Assembly: GCF_003473485.1 (NCBI RefSeq)
Contig: NC_053046.1
Coordinates: forward strand, 258,001 to 322,000
From: Medicago truncatula
Taxonomy: Eukaryota; Streptophyta; Magnoliopsida; Fabales; Fabaceae
DNA length: 64,000 nucleotides
Direction: 5' to 3'
Under the pieces are notes generated by a model that worked only from the letters and a program-made list of their open reading frames with translations, made no database searches and was not told where the DNA came from. Numbering within the stretch: position 1 is the stretch's first letter; each line of letters opens with the position of its first letter. Below are positions 24,794 through 38,100 of this stretch, in pieces. The position numbers and the translations under genes were made by a program.

Positions 24794-27710
24794 TCACGCT
24801 GTAGGATTGGGAAGGGCTTTGGGTTTTGGCTTGACTTCAATCTCGTTCACACTGCGAACGTAGATAGCATCTTGGTCATGGCTGCAAAAGAAATTAACAA
24901 CAGATTAGAGAGAGAGCGTGTGTGTGGAGAAAATGGGAATAGGGAATACTTACGGTTTAGGTCCCTCTTCAAAAGTGTAACTTGATGCAACAGCTAGGAG
25001 GCGTCCATCTCTGCTAAACGAGAGTGCAGCAACGCTACTAGGATATTTTGAATACTGCAAGGATAAATGGAAATTTAGTATTTGATGCAGTGCCATAAGA
25101 AGAATCTGATCTTTAAATTTACTTGAGGCAAATGAGAAAAACCTGGTATAGCCTCTTTTTGTTGTTTCCGTCCCAGACGTTAACAAAACCGTCACAACCT
25201 CCTGTGGCAAATGTACCATATCTGCACGAAAAATTTCCATGAGTATTTTGACACTTTAATTAAGCATTAACAGAGCTCTATGTGCCAGTTAGTATGTTGT
25301 TACTGCTACTAATAAATTAGTGATAATTGGGTTGGCAGCTGTTAGTTAGTTGCAATTGATAGTTGGCTGAGATTGTTAGTTTGATATAAGCCGTACTCTA
25401 TGGAAAGAACGATGTATTCAAGGTGTTTAGCACCTTTTATCAATAAGATTCCTTACGATATTCAAGGTGTTTAACACCTTTGCACACATTTTCTTGTCCC
25501 CTAGATTGGTTCTTATTACTCCAACTATTCCATTGTTGTAAGGGTGGGAAACTCTTGTATATTAAAATTCTAACCATCCAATTTCAGAATCCAGTTAAGG
25601 GTAATATCACCATGTCATTTTTGGTGTTTTGAATGATACAAATCCTACAATGGTACTGATAGGAGAAACAACTATGCAAACATTAACAAGATGCTTCTCA
25701 TTTCAAATACATCACTTGCCAATGACATTCATAATAGCTCCTAGTCATTTTCTAGTTGATTTTTGGAGTACTGAATTGCACAACTTTCATGATCCTATCA
25801 ACATTCAGTTAGGATGCAACCAACCTTTCCCAACAATATACTTGCAATCATTTAATTTCTAAACCAAATAGTCATGATTATTGATAACATGTATGGAAGG
25901 AACTGTCACGCACAAAAAATTGGTACAAGCTAAGAGATTATTGTTTCCCGACTCAAGCCATTGGTGTCCATTCTTTGGACCCAGAGAACATAAATAGCCG
26001 ATGACGAGATTTATGTAATCCACCAAAACCACAATTTGTTTTAAATTTTAACCTCTTTAGGATGCTTGTAAATTAAGATGATAAGAAATTCTGATAGACA
26101 AAGAACTTGAAAATACATACATGGGGTGGAATGCCATGGCATTCACAGGATAGACGATATCCCTTCCAGCTTCAGATTTTCTATGACACTTGAAAGCGTA
26201 TCTGTGTGGAGTTTAGAAGCAAATGACGTGTTATATAGACTACATAAAAGAAGTAAAAAAAACAACAATTTTGAAGCGGTTAAAATGATAAACATAATGC
26301 AAAAAATCAATACTTCTTTGCCTGGCTAGCCTCAGATAGGTCAAAGAATTCCATTGCAACCCGCCCTTCAACAGAACTAAGAGCATATCCTGCAAAAAGT
26401 ATGTGGAATATGAACATCAAGGCTAAGAAACTCAACACAAAAATCAGTGCCATCAAGGCTCTAAGAAACTATTTAAAGCACAGTGTATAAGCAAACACAA
26501 ACCAGCATTTGATGAAGATTTCAAATGAGATTGAAGAAACAAAACAAAGTCCAAACCATAAGTTTTGCAAATTATTCCAAAATCACACATACACTACAGC
26601 TTACCTGTTCCATTTGGGTAGCAGCGTACACATCTGGTTTGATATTTCAATGAAGATTCCCTTCGTTGTTCAGGACAAGACATGTTCCTCATGTCATAAA
26701 CATTAACGTGTCTTCCAGCTGTTGCTACTACAAGCCGATGTCCAACAAGAGATAGAGAGTAAACACGTTCAGGCTGTGCATACGTCCCAACTAGAGTGCG
26801 CTCTTGTCCACTTGCACCTCTAGGGTCCCAACATTTTATGGTTTTGTCCCAACTTCCAGTGATCAATTGCCCTATAATGATGGATAAGTTAAAAGTTAGC
26901 CCATTGTCAATAGTAAAATTTTCAGCAAATAAGCTGAAATTCTTGTCATTGGCACGGATAAGTTAAGAATGATGACTCTTTTGAACGGAAATAATAATAT
27001 TCAACAGTAACGGATGTTAATTGATAATGATATACAACCAAATATGTTATCATTGTTGGTTTTAAAGTTGATTCTCAAGGCACATTTTAGGAGAAGACAC
27101 ACATCACAAATCAAATCTAGTACACTACATATACAATACTTAATTATTAAAGAATATCACGAGGCAATGCAAAACTGACTTGACATGTATATTTTTGAAA
27201 ATGAAATGTTTATGTCGTGAAATGAAGTTATAGTAACTAGTAGTACCCATTTGAATTATATTGAAAAGAGTAAGTAACCTGCGGCGTAAGAGTACTCAAC
27301 ACAACGAACAGGAGCATCATGCTTTCCCAAAATATCCTCTTTACCGGTAGCGAAAATGAGGCTATAAAAAGTAATTGAAAAGAGAAATGAGAACTAAGAA
27401 TGGATCTGGTGAGAAAATGGAAAGGTGAAGTAAGTAAGTAAGTAACTGACCGTCTGACAGTGTTATCGGCGGAGGCACTGAAACCAGAAGAGTCATCATG
27501 AAAGCAACAGTCAAGAACAGGTCCGCCGTGAAGGAACTCACCTCTAAGAAAATCTGCGGTTGCATCATAAAGACGAACAGTTTTGTCCCAAGAGGAGACA
27601 AGAAGATGATCACTGTGGTTTGAGAATCGAATGTTTGAGATTCCGTCTGACGGAGGGTTTGTTAATTCTCGACCGGAGGATACCACTGTTGTTGTTGTTG
27701 TTGTTGCCAT
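24794..27710 (-). CDS. BUB3: mitotic checkpoint WD40 protein BUB3
   Basis: Eight exons on the minus strand: 27710-27451, 27361-27279, 26871-26605, 26389-26314, 26201-26121, 25221-25143, 25054-24954 and 24881-24794. They total 1035 bases and 344 residues, close to the 340 of Arabidopsis BUB3.1. All junctions are GT-AG and in phase. The protein is a seven-bladed WD40 propeller. Recognisable stretches are [88 protein letters not shown] and [14 protein letters not shown]3 binds the GLEBS motifs of BUB1/BUBR1-type proteins and recruits them to kinetochores in the spindle assembly checkpoint. The first residues are a Thr run encoded by a GTT/ACA-type repeat. Intron 5 is about 900 bases and may hold an old LTR remnant. 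Confidence 0.96.
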
Positions 27711-29784
27711 TGTTCAACTCACTACCTATCTATCTAATCTAGGGTTTCCAAAACACAACAATTTCTTTTACTCTTTAGATTCGATAAAGTGTTTGTGTTT
27801 GTATTCAATTTATTTCAAATTTTCAAATTCTCTGTCTTCTGTTTTTTGATAGATTTCAATTTCAAAATCAACCAGACTCAGCCACTGAGTTATTATCGCC
27901 CGACCCGGCCCGTTTACGTGTGTTTCTCATTACTATCCCCATCCCTCTTTTTTCATTCCCACCCCTTTTTAAATATCCTACACCGATCAATCATCCTCCT
28001 TCCCTTCTATTTTCTTTTGCATGCCCTCCCAACACAGCATAACTTTACAATCCAAATTCGAAGGAAGGGAACATGGAATACATATATCATTGCTTCCACT
28101 CTACATTTTTACTAACACGCATTAATCTACCATCATTTTTACAATCTAAACAACTGACTCTAACTTAATTTCATTCCATCACATCTTACGAATCTAAAGA
28201 ACTGAGTGGTACAATGTTAGGCTATCATCCAACTCAGGATGTTAGTTACCGTTAATAAAGATAACGACGTAGACTTCTACTTTATTGCAATGAAGATTTT
28301 TTCTTTGACGATAATTATTCATTCAAACTCCTTAGACACCGGGTATGATTACATGGTTTGTTTATATCACACATATTTTTGTTAACCAAGTATACTTTAA
28401 GAATTCATCTAAAAAGGAAGTATGCTTTAAGAAATTTTGTTTTGTTTTTTATTTTAAAATTAATCACAAAATTGCAATTCTGTTTTATACCTATCACAGT
28501 AAAACAATACAAAAAATACAAATTATTATCTCATAATAAAATGGAATTAAATTTCTGGAATAATTTTTATTTGGGCATACTTATTTTTTTTTTAAAAATG
28601 ATTAACTGTTCAAATAATTAGACAAAAATAAAGTTGCAGCTAAGTCCATTATTTTTCGGTTATCAAATAAAGAAGTCCAAGAGATTAAATATTACAGCAA
28701 AGTTTAATATAAGCTAATAATGATATTTATAGTTAACGAACTTATTTCTCGATATTTTATTTATATTAACAATATCATCTGATTAATTACTTGATTTTCT
28801 CTAAAGTTCTTTCGTTTATAGTATATGCACCATTTTTAGGACCACCAGTCGGGTTGTTAGTGGCTAGCCATACCTCAATTATTCCCATCGCAAGGGTTTT
28901 GTCTCTTTTTTTAAATGCATGACAACCACTGGCGCCCTTTTTTTATTTGAAATGTGTATATCAAGAAATAATAAGAATATGTCCTACCTAACATTCGTAA
29001 AAAAAATGTCCTAACAAGGTAAGAAGAAAACATTCTACTAAGTTTATCCTTAATTCTACCAATTTAACCTCTTTATCCAATAATAAAGAAAACAATCGAC
29101 TAAATTTATTCTTTAAACTGACTCTACTCACCCACGTTTTTTACTAAAATATTTCTCCCCCATCTCCCAACACTTTTAGATATATTTTGTTTCGGTATTT
29201 GAAAACTCAAAAGTGATTCTAAAGGTTGTAGAATTGATTTCTTCAAAAAGGTTGTAAAATTGATTTATCATGTTTTGATGATTTAAAGGAGAATCAATTT
29301 TACTTGAAGATAGAATTTGTAACTTTTATCTTCTATAATTGATTTTAGCCTTAAATTTTACTACATAAATATAACCAAACTTAAATCACTTGACATCAAA
29401 CTCACTTTTATTCAAAATCTATTTTTAGAATTAATTTACAAAATAAATTCTTAGTCACATACTTAGAATTAAACACCCCTTCTCAATTCTCCCAACTCAT
29501 GTGCCGCCAAAATGATGTCGTCCTCACGAGTTAGGATCTTTTCATTTAGAATCATCTCCATTTAATCCATTTACATGGAGAAAGACAAACAAAACATTAG
29601 ACTTGATCAATATTTCAAATGCGACCTTAAATATGATCAAATTCAATGAAATATGAGTCCAATAAAGACGAGATAATATTAGAACAAGAAAGAATTGGTT
29701 CCAAAACAAGTCACGATTCAACAATACATATACTTTTTCACATTATTTGATTGACTCGGCTAAAAGGGACTAGTTGGGGTTGAG
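27711..29784. other. intergenic, no gene seen
   Basis: 5' flank of BUB3 followed by AT-rich sequence. Plus-strand open frames at 27560-28115 overlap the BUB3 start or its promoter and look like chance. The run from 28345 to 28621 is low-complexity. Confidence 0.45.
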
Positions 29785-30084
29785 CTATGCTCCATTAAAA
29801 GTAACTGTTCTTTCTAGGAAATTGATTGGGTTTAGAATCTCAACTAAGGAAAATCTCTTCAAAAGGATGGTGTTGTGCGAGGGGGTGCCGAAATCGGAGA
29901 ACCACTTGTTTACGAGTTCAATTTGGTATGAAATTTTCAAATGGCTATGGGTGGGGGTGGTATTACCGTGTTCAACTACAATATTGTTATTGACATTTGG
30001 TGCTTTGACTAGGAGGGGAAAATGGTCAATAGTGGTGATGTTGGTTTGGGATAAGCCGGTATGGTATTTGTAAGGCTAGAACCG

Positions 30085-30125
<41 letters not shown>
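29785..30125 (+). mobile_element. 5'-truncated LINE fragment with poly(A) tail
   Basis: The open frame ending at 30073 carries a pattern typical of the zf-RVT region that follows reverse transcriptase in plant LINEs: YAPLKVTVLSRKL, STKENLFKRMVLCEG, NHLF and SIWYEIFKWLWVGVVLP. Twelve bases after the stop a pure run of 39 A begins (30087-30125). Only the C-terminal part remains, consistent with the 5' truncation usual for LINEs. I could not define a target duplication. Confidence 0.65.
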
Positions 30126-30127
<2 letters not shown>

Positions 30128-31948
30128 GGAAAACAATCCAATGCTTTGGAAGCCATATATGATATCAAAAACTTGTCTTGAAGTTGGTTTTTATGAAGGA
30201 AATTAGGTCCTCTTTGTCTCTTATATGAATGCATGGTTCACATTACCACTAGATTGTATGGTAGTAAGGAATTGATATGTAATGGTTTTCAATTTTTTTG
30301 TGGAGTAAAACTGTTCTCTTTGCCGTTAAAAATAAAATAAAAATTGTTTAACTAAAATGGATTGATTTGATATTTGTATAAAATAATTGTTACTAATATT
30401 ATGCTTGTATTAGTATAGTAGATATTCATTTGTGCTTCACTTTGTCATCTAGCAGTCTCATACGACCGACCATGTTCACGCGGAAGCAAAACAATGGTTA
30501 AGTTATTATTATTTTTGGGAGTGGTCCCAATCCCATATTGCAAATTGAGTTTCATTTCAAGATGTCGTCATATGTGAATAAATATGAGATGTGGGACCAG
30601 GCCACCCTTTTTCAAGAAAAGCATCTAACCCAATTGTCTTATTTTTAATGATGTTTTCCTAAATATTACGTACTTTGCCAATAATGTTCTTGGAGGATTG
30701 CAGTGTCAGAAAGTTGATTAGTTGAAATCTTAGGAAAGTGTGAGTGCAAGATTAAAAGTTTAGATGTAATTAATTCCATATAAGAGAAATGAATTGGTTA
30801 TAGTTTAACACTTTGTTTATAAATAGATTAGTAGTATTCCCAAATGGCATCAACCGGGAGCGCATGCTCGGCTATTTAATGTTGTTATGATTTGTTTTCT
30901 ATTTGTGTTCTTTCAGTTTAATTTCCCCCCTTCTGTTTTGTATATGTACATAAGATAGATAACAGTGTAATCAACATTTACGGGAATTCATTCATATTCA
31001 GAAATTGTGTTTAGAGTTTCATATTCATAAATTCCCATGGGGAGTTCACCCTGAGCCTGAGCCTGAGCCTGAGCTAGCTAATTCATACGTGTAAACATGG
31101 ATGTGGATATATCGATGAAAAAAATATATATATTGTTTTGTGGTCCAGTCCAGTAGTTCACATATAGATATAAGTATTGATTTTAACTTGTATATATTCA
31201 AGTTGTACATATGAATCTGGTTTGATATATGAATATGTCCATCCATCCAACATGTACGTAGCTAATGCTGTATGCCATATATAGATAGTAATAGTAGTAT
31301 GAAAATCTAGAGTTTAAATTGAATATATATTTCTGATCGAATGTAGTAGGTAGCTAGGTTTTTTCTTTTGTAAGATCCCTCCCTGGACTGAAGGGGACAA
31401 AAATCCAGTTACAGATAGATAGTGCTGTCTGTTTCAATGACAGTTTGTTCAAGAATCTCACACAGACTCCTCACCACGATCTCATTTTCATTTTCAACCT
31501 CATCATATGAATACCATAACCCCACGTCTCTCTCCCACACGCGTTTGGGAATATATAATCACACCTATACTGTTGTATATGATAAATAAATAAATAAATA
31601 AATAATCCATATAAGAGTTAAGTAATGTTTCTAAATAACTAACTAACTATTTAACCTGGCTCCTCTTCAGTCTTCAGGCTTAAGTGGTCCCATACCTGAG
31701 CATATATATATATATATATATATATTAAGACTTTGTCAGATGCTAATTATTGGCAATTATATGTATATTCAGATCTCTTCATATAAGGATGAAGTCACTC
31801 CCTATTCTATTCTATTCTATTATATACTACATACATTCTTATTCCTATTTGTCCACTATAAATAGATGGAATACTATCAAACACTAAAAACAAGTGTAGA
31901 GATCTTCTGCAATATTACATTAATATAACACTAACACTCTGAAATAAA
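30126..31948. other. 5' flank of the bHLH gene, no other gene
   Basis: AT-rich. A CCTGAG hexamer repeats four times at about 31052-31076. A TA run lies at about 31704-31725 and an AATA-type run at 31583-31604. Confidence 0.5.
31857..31864 (+). promoter_or_regulatory. TATA box of the bHLH gene
   Basis: TATAAATA, 85 bases upstream of the start codon at 31949, predicting a 5' UTR of about 55-60 bases. Confidence 0.6.
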
Positions 31949-33530
31949 ATGGAACCTACTGGTCTTATTTCTCAAGAATGGACTTCTCTTAGTGGACTCT
32001 ACACTGCTGAGGAATCTGACTTTATGAACCAGTTACTTGGTAACTCCTCATTCTCACAACATTTCTATCAAAATTCCAATTTCGGAACTGAAACTACATT
32101 TTGGCCACCATATGATTCCACAATAGTTACTGCACAAGTTCCTAGCTCAACCTCTGATACTAGTAACCTCTTCCCCACAACAAGTTGTTTCAACAACAAT
32201 CCAGTAACCACTTTTGACTATATTTCCATGGGTCTTTCCATAGATTATTCCAAATTCACTCCATGTACAACACAATCTGATGAACAAGTTCTAGCTAACA
32301 AAAATTTGCAGGCCCGAAAAACGGAACGTGAAATACTAGTTTCTGAACCAGAAGAGGATAAAACCACAAGCACAGAAAATTCAGGAAAAAGATCTAGGAG
32401 CTCAAATGAGGTAACAAACAGAAGGCCCATGAATCTTCTAAATGTCTCCCTTACTACTGCTGTTTTTTATTTCTTCTTTCCAACTGATATGCATTTCCTT
32501 TTCCACCACGGTTTATGGTTTGGATTTTGATTTTCTGAAATTCTCCTTGTCATTTGATATTATAGGTCCCAAAGAACAAGAGGAATGTTAAATGTAGGAA
32601 GATGATTAGGTGTGCTTCTATAAGCACTGAAGAGAATACAAGTACTGGTTCTCAGGATCAGACCTTAAGCGGTTATTGTTCAGAGGATGAGTCCAATTCT
32701 TCTCATGAGCCACGTGGAAGGGAATCTTCTAGTTTGAGCCTGAATGATTCTGCAGCTAAATTAAGTGGAAAATCAAGATCTAGTAGAGGTCCTGCTACTG
32801 ATCCACAGAGCCTCTATGCAAGAGTAAGTCTTTTGTGGAATAACAACACTTAGTTTCTCATAGTCCTTAAGTCTTAAAAGATATGCACTATTAGTCTATT
32901 ACCCGATTTCAATCAAACTCGATTAAAAAGTGTTTATGTGGATGTTAATTGTTAAGTTGGTAGGTTCTTAAAAGTGGTTATTCATAATGTATTTGGTTTT
33001 TCTAATAATGTATGATATTCTGCTGCTGTCCATGTAATGTGAGGGATTAGCTCTTACCATGTTTTCCTTTTGTATTGTATAGAAAAGAAGAGAAAGAATA
33101 AATGAAAGGTTGAAAATCCTACAAAACCTTGTCCCCAATGGAACTAAGGTAACTTTCTTTCTCAATGACATTCAACAATAGGTTCATCTGCTAAAAATTC
33201 AGAATTTTTTTTGTTGATTAACCCTGCAGGTGGATATCAGCACCATGCTTGAGGAAGCTGTCCAATATGTGAAATTTTTACAACTTCAAATTAAGGTTTG
33301 AGGATTCTCCTTTCTCTCTCTGCATTTAAAATTTGAGCTCAATGCAAAGACAATTACTGATCCCTATATGAATATGAATTGAACAGCTTCTAAGCTCTGA
33401 TGACACGTGGATGTACTCTCCCATTGCTTACAATGGAATGAACATTGGACTTGAACTTGGTATTACCCCAACAAAAGTAACAAAGGATATGCATAACAAC
33501 ATACCAATAAAAGAGAATGCAGCACTTTAA
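31949..33530 (+). CDS. bHLH transcription factor, RSL (RHD6-like) class
   Basis: Five exons: 31949-32410, 32566-32823, 33083-33148, 33230-33295 and 33387-33530. They total 996 bases and 331 residues, all GT-AG and in phase. The C-terminal third has the bHLH: RGPATDPQSLYARKRRERIN, ERLKILQNLVPNGTKVD, then ISTMLEEAVQYVKFLQLQIK and LLSSDDTWMYSPIAYNGMNI. This string is diagnostic of subfamily VIIIc (RHD6/RSL). The basic region has the His/Glu/Arg-type E-box contacts (ER motif). RSL factors promote root hair and other tip-growing cell differentiation, downstream of auxin and RHD6. Length and the acidic, Ser-rich N-terminus fit RSL2/3/5 (bHLH84/85/139) better than RHD6, but the exact orthologue is not decided. 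Exon borders inside the helix (66 + 66 bases) match the subfamily. Confidence 0.92.
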
Positions 33531-35108
33531 GAGACCCGAGTTCCATTCCATTTTTGTGATTTTTTTTGCTGTTTTCTATTTAATTCTTAGCATATATGAA
33601 ATTGATTACAAAGCAAACCTTTACTTCTAAATAATGAGATATCAAATTGAGTTGGTTTCTTGATTCTTTGTATAAGCATTACGTGGAAATTATAATCAAA
33701 AAAGTAATATACACGCTCTCTTGTTCTTTTAGGAGTATATTTACCAAATTACATGAATTTCATTGGATGATGTACTCATTCTACCGTAATAACATGTGAA
33801 ATAAGTTTTATTTATCTTTCTATCTATCGATACACTTTTATGGTTGTACTAGTTCTATAGTATAAATGAAGTTTTCAAGAACCATCGCGTATGAACATGT
33901 GGTTCACTTGTAATTTTTTTTTTTTAAAGGTATTATTATGAAAATTAAGGTGACAACTACATTACCCTTCAATTTATCAAAAAAAACTACATTACACATC
34001 AACAAAATGTGGATAGAGTTACTCATATCGGATTGACATCAATCAAAATTATTCATTTGTTTTCTACTATAAGAATGATTTTGATTAATGGCAACTCAGT
34101 ATAAACAACTTTACCCGTCTTTGCCTGTATGTAAATAAGACTGCCAAAAATTAAAACCATAAATTGTTGCTTTTGACAAAATACAGCCTGCATTGGGTAA
34201 AAACCATAATAAGCAATTTCTCTTATTTGTTTCCGCTTAAAGGGAAAGAAAAAGAAAAAGAAAAAAAGCAAAGGCTTCCAATCTTCCATCCACTTTTCAA
34301 AACAAAACCCCCATCTACTATTAAAAAATTATCAACTACCATTGCCACATAAACTTTATACATTATTGGCTAAAATTTATCAACTACCCATAACCATATT
34401 TAGATTCTTTTGATGGACAAAACATTATACATTATTGGTATCTTTTAATATATCCATTGAAGTTGGATCTAATTGTGATCCTTCTATATAACAACTTTTA
34501 TGTGACAGTTTTCTTTGGATAGTTAGTAAAAATACATTAAAAAATATGTTAATCTTGGAATAAGAAGATAAATCCCTTGTGCTAATTGTATGTATAACTA
34601 TTACGGAGTACAACGTCTTTCATGAACAAGACGAAAACTGTTATCAATAAAAACCAGAAGACAATTCGGTTGTCCTAATGTGTTTAATGCATAATTATGG
34701 CTAGTGATGCATATTTTGTGTAGGACTGTGAATCTGATATATAATACAGACGTACTAATGCATGGCAACTCACATCCTAAATACAAATTCACATAACATC
34801 CAGAGTAAAAGTGAAAAAAGCACAAACGCCCAACAGAGCAGTGAAATAATATCAAGATGTTTTCTGAACTACAGCACCATAAGTTACAACATTGTGCGTG
34901 GAAGAATACATATGGTAAACAGCAATCCAGTGAAATACATCTGACCTTCCAAGAGCATTCTAAATTTCTAATTGGCAATATTTTATTGTCTATATATTAC
35001 AGTACTAAACAAAAGGCTCAGAATTCTAATGGCTCAAAGAGGGCACAGGAGACGCCACATCCATGCTACATGCCATGAAATCCCACGAGACTGAACTGTT
35101 TTCTTCTT
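33531..35108. other. intergenic between convergent bHLH and VSR genes
   Basis: 3' UTRs and flanks. The 125-codon minus-strand frame at 34601-34978 lies in the presumed 3' UTR or flank of the VSR gene, is Cys/Leu-rich without a known domain, and I do not call it a gene. Confidence 0.5.
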
Positions 35109-38100
35109 TCAAGCTCTTTGATGATTGACGTGATTTGGAACTTCTGCTTGGCTGTCCAAGGGCATATATTGTGCCATGATTGCTCTGATTTCAGAATCCA
35201 TGTATTGCTGCAAAACCACCAACAAATTACCGATAAATTTATTATCTCATTTATATGCTATTAAACACAACAAAGTAAGCAAGTCATGGAAAACTCTATG
35301 CTATAATGCTTTAGAAATTTATCAATTGGCACCCAATAAAAATCACCAAACTGAGAGAATGCAGCAGAGCTTACCCTGATTCTATATTTGTACACGAGGA
35401 ATCCCCCTCCAGCAATCATACCCAAGCCAATCAAAATGACCCAAAAAGCAGCCCAAGTGGATTTTGCCTGACTGGCAGTTTTACCTGTAGATTATACAGT
35501 AGGAGACATGAAAACAAGCATTACAACAAGAACATCCTCTCAAAAAACAAGAACGTGTAAATGTAGGTGCAAGTAAAAAAGTCTATTGTATACAACTCAC
35601 TTATACAGGTATCATGGTCCTTGATATACAGAAGATCTCCACTACAACTGCAGTCATAGCTGCCCCAAGTGTTTTTGCAGCTACATTCAGGGCACTGACA
35701 AGCTTTCTTCTCTTTGCATTCATCAATGTCTGTCAAGATGAAACAGAAGTAGTTCAACTTATGAATTCCAAATTTTTTTATAGTGGAAACATTCACAAGG
35801 TATCATCAAGATCACAATGCTTGTTCAACCCATGGACTAAGAAGAATCTGCAGCTACTTGACTGGTGATAGTAAGTTCAATCACTGTTTATCCAAGTATA
35901 GAAGCCAATACTTGCTGAGATTTCAGTAACTCTCTCCAGTGAAACAAACATAGAGGAGATAACATATTTTGGACAAAAGAGAGAGGAAGACAAATTTGAT
36001 CCAGATTGAAGCATAAAGTACTAACTTATAGTGTACAACAGCAAACCATCGATTCTATTAATAATATTTCACAAATATTACTAGCAGACAATAAGACATT
36101 CAAGAATGAAGGTTCAGTCACAATTGATAAAAATATTAAAAACACAATGAGGATTCTATTCATGGTGTATAATAGTATATACTACGCTGATCTGTATATT
36201 CAGAAAGCTACAGAGCAGGGGGGGATAGTAACAAAGAAAAATAACATAAGCATCCCTCATATTCAGAAAGCTACAGAGCAGGGGGGGATAGTAACAAAGA
36301 AAAATAACATAAGCATCCCTCACCTTCACAATTTTTTACACCATCACCTTTAAACCCTGTAGGACACTGGCATTTAACTCCTCCATCATCCTGTTTACAC
36401 AACAATATGTGTAGTAATTCAGTTTCTAATTTGGGATTAACAAGCCAATAAAACTACAAACATTTAAACAAAAATTTATTGTTGATAAAATAAATTGAAT
36501 AAAGTTTGGCCAATAAATTTAATAGTTACTAACCAAACAAGCAGAAAATGCATGTCCGTTCCGGGCATCATGCCAACATCCTCCATTGTTGATCTTGCAA
36601 CGCCCAGGTCCACCGACTGCAAACACAGAAGAAACTAGTTACACGCAACTACGAGTGCATGTGGGGAAAAAAGAATCACAGATGTCCCTCAGCTAAAGGA
36701 TTGTGATTACACCCTGCTATGCACAACACAGCATAGAAGTGAAGGCAATAAACATGGTACAGAAATAGCAAACCCTTTAGAAATCAATTTTGCGTGCATA
36801 AAGGTAAAGCTTAACGCCATTTCACCTTCACAAGTTGTATAACCGTCTCCTTTGAATTGCACACCATCAACCAAGGGGCATTCACATACTCGCCCACGGA
36901 ATGTATCCTGGCAGATATTTAACATTGTAAGAACATAGGAATTATAAAATCAGCATCACCGTGTTATTAGAAAGTCTATTTTCATGAAGATAAATACCTT
37001 GCATGCAGTGATATTAGCTGCTTTATCCTGCCAACAACCACCGTTGTTTGTCAAGCACTCATTTGTTTCCACATCTGCACAGGAAATCAGAAGAATGAGG
37101 TCTAAAAACAAGTCTACATCGCATATTTCCCTTGTACCAAAGGTAAGTAAACACTTACCATTGCTCAAACAAACAGCTGGGTCAGTAGTTTCCTCAAATC
37201 CAGAACAAATAGCCTTTAAAACGGCACCTTTCTCCAGTTTACCACGATATTGTCTGTTATTGACAACAAGAGTAGGCAATATGGTAACATCACCGCGTGA
37301 TCCCTTCCCAATCTACAAAACCAGTTTCATAAAAAAATCTACACATAAATATAATGTTACAAAGAATTAAATGATAGCATAAACTAAAAGCAATTATAAA
37401 GGAAGTTACTTGGGCATCTTGCTCTTCTTTCAAAATGGAATTTTCAGTATCGGCATCAGGATCTCCCATGCACTTGTCAATCTTTGCGATGTCAAGACCT
37501 GCAGATAAATATAATAAGAATATGGACATTAGGTATTTAACAAAGTCATTATCAACCAACGACTGCAAGAAAACATAATAAGCATGATGATTCACCCACC
37601 AAGAGATTTAATGACGGCATTCCCACATTCCTTGTTGTACTTTTTCTCCTTCATCGGGCATCTAATTTGAAAATCAGTGACATAGTCCCACCACACCCAA
37701 GGCTTTTCAGTTTCTTTTGCCACCTTGAAAACACATAGCTGCCTCAAATTTTCAACAACCACGTCTTTCCCATCATAGCCTGTGCTGAAGTCCTGCTCAG
37801 GATCCGGAGCGCAATACCTTCCATGGTTTATGCATTGGGACTTGCACTGTTTACTCAATGTAAACGCATGAGGACAGTACCATGTTATATAATGGGGTGT
37901 AAACTGAGTGTAACCTCCTTTCTCTAAGATCTGCGCTGCACCCTTGAAATCCTTCAAAAACTCAATCAACATATCACATTTAACTCCACACTCATCATTA
38001 CTATTGGTCCACAACTCATACTCGACACGATCATCAGGATGAGGAACAGCCTCTCTCCAGTCAAGATTAACATTGACCATATCCCCACCACTAATGGCAT

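Noticed and set aside
25300-25480. Possible short LTR remnant in BUB3 intron 5 (AAGGTGTTTAGCACC and TCAATAAGATTCC motifs)
   Set aside because: Ends and target duplication could not be found, so it is not listed as an element.
27560-28115. Plus-strand frames at the start of BUB3
   Set aside because: They are antisense to BUB3 exon 1 or lie in its promoter; no protein motif.
34601-34978. 125-codon minus-strand frame, Cys/Leu-rich
   Set aside because: Lies in the 3' flank of the VSR gene, no domain or signal peptide, composition like translated AT-rich UTR, and overlapping frames on the other strand are equally long.
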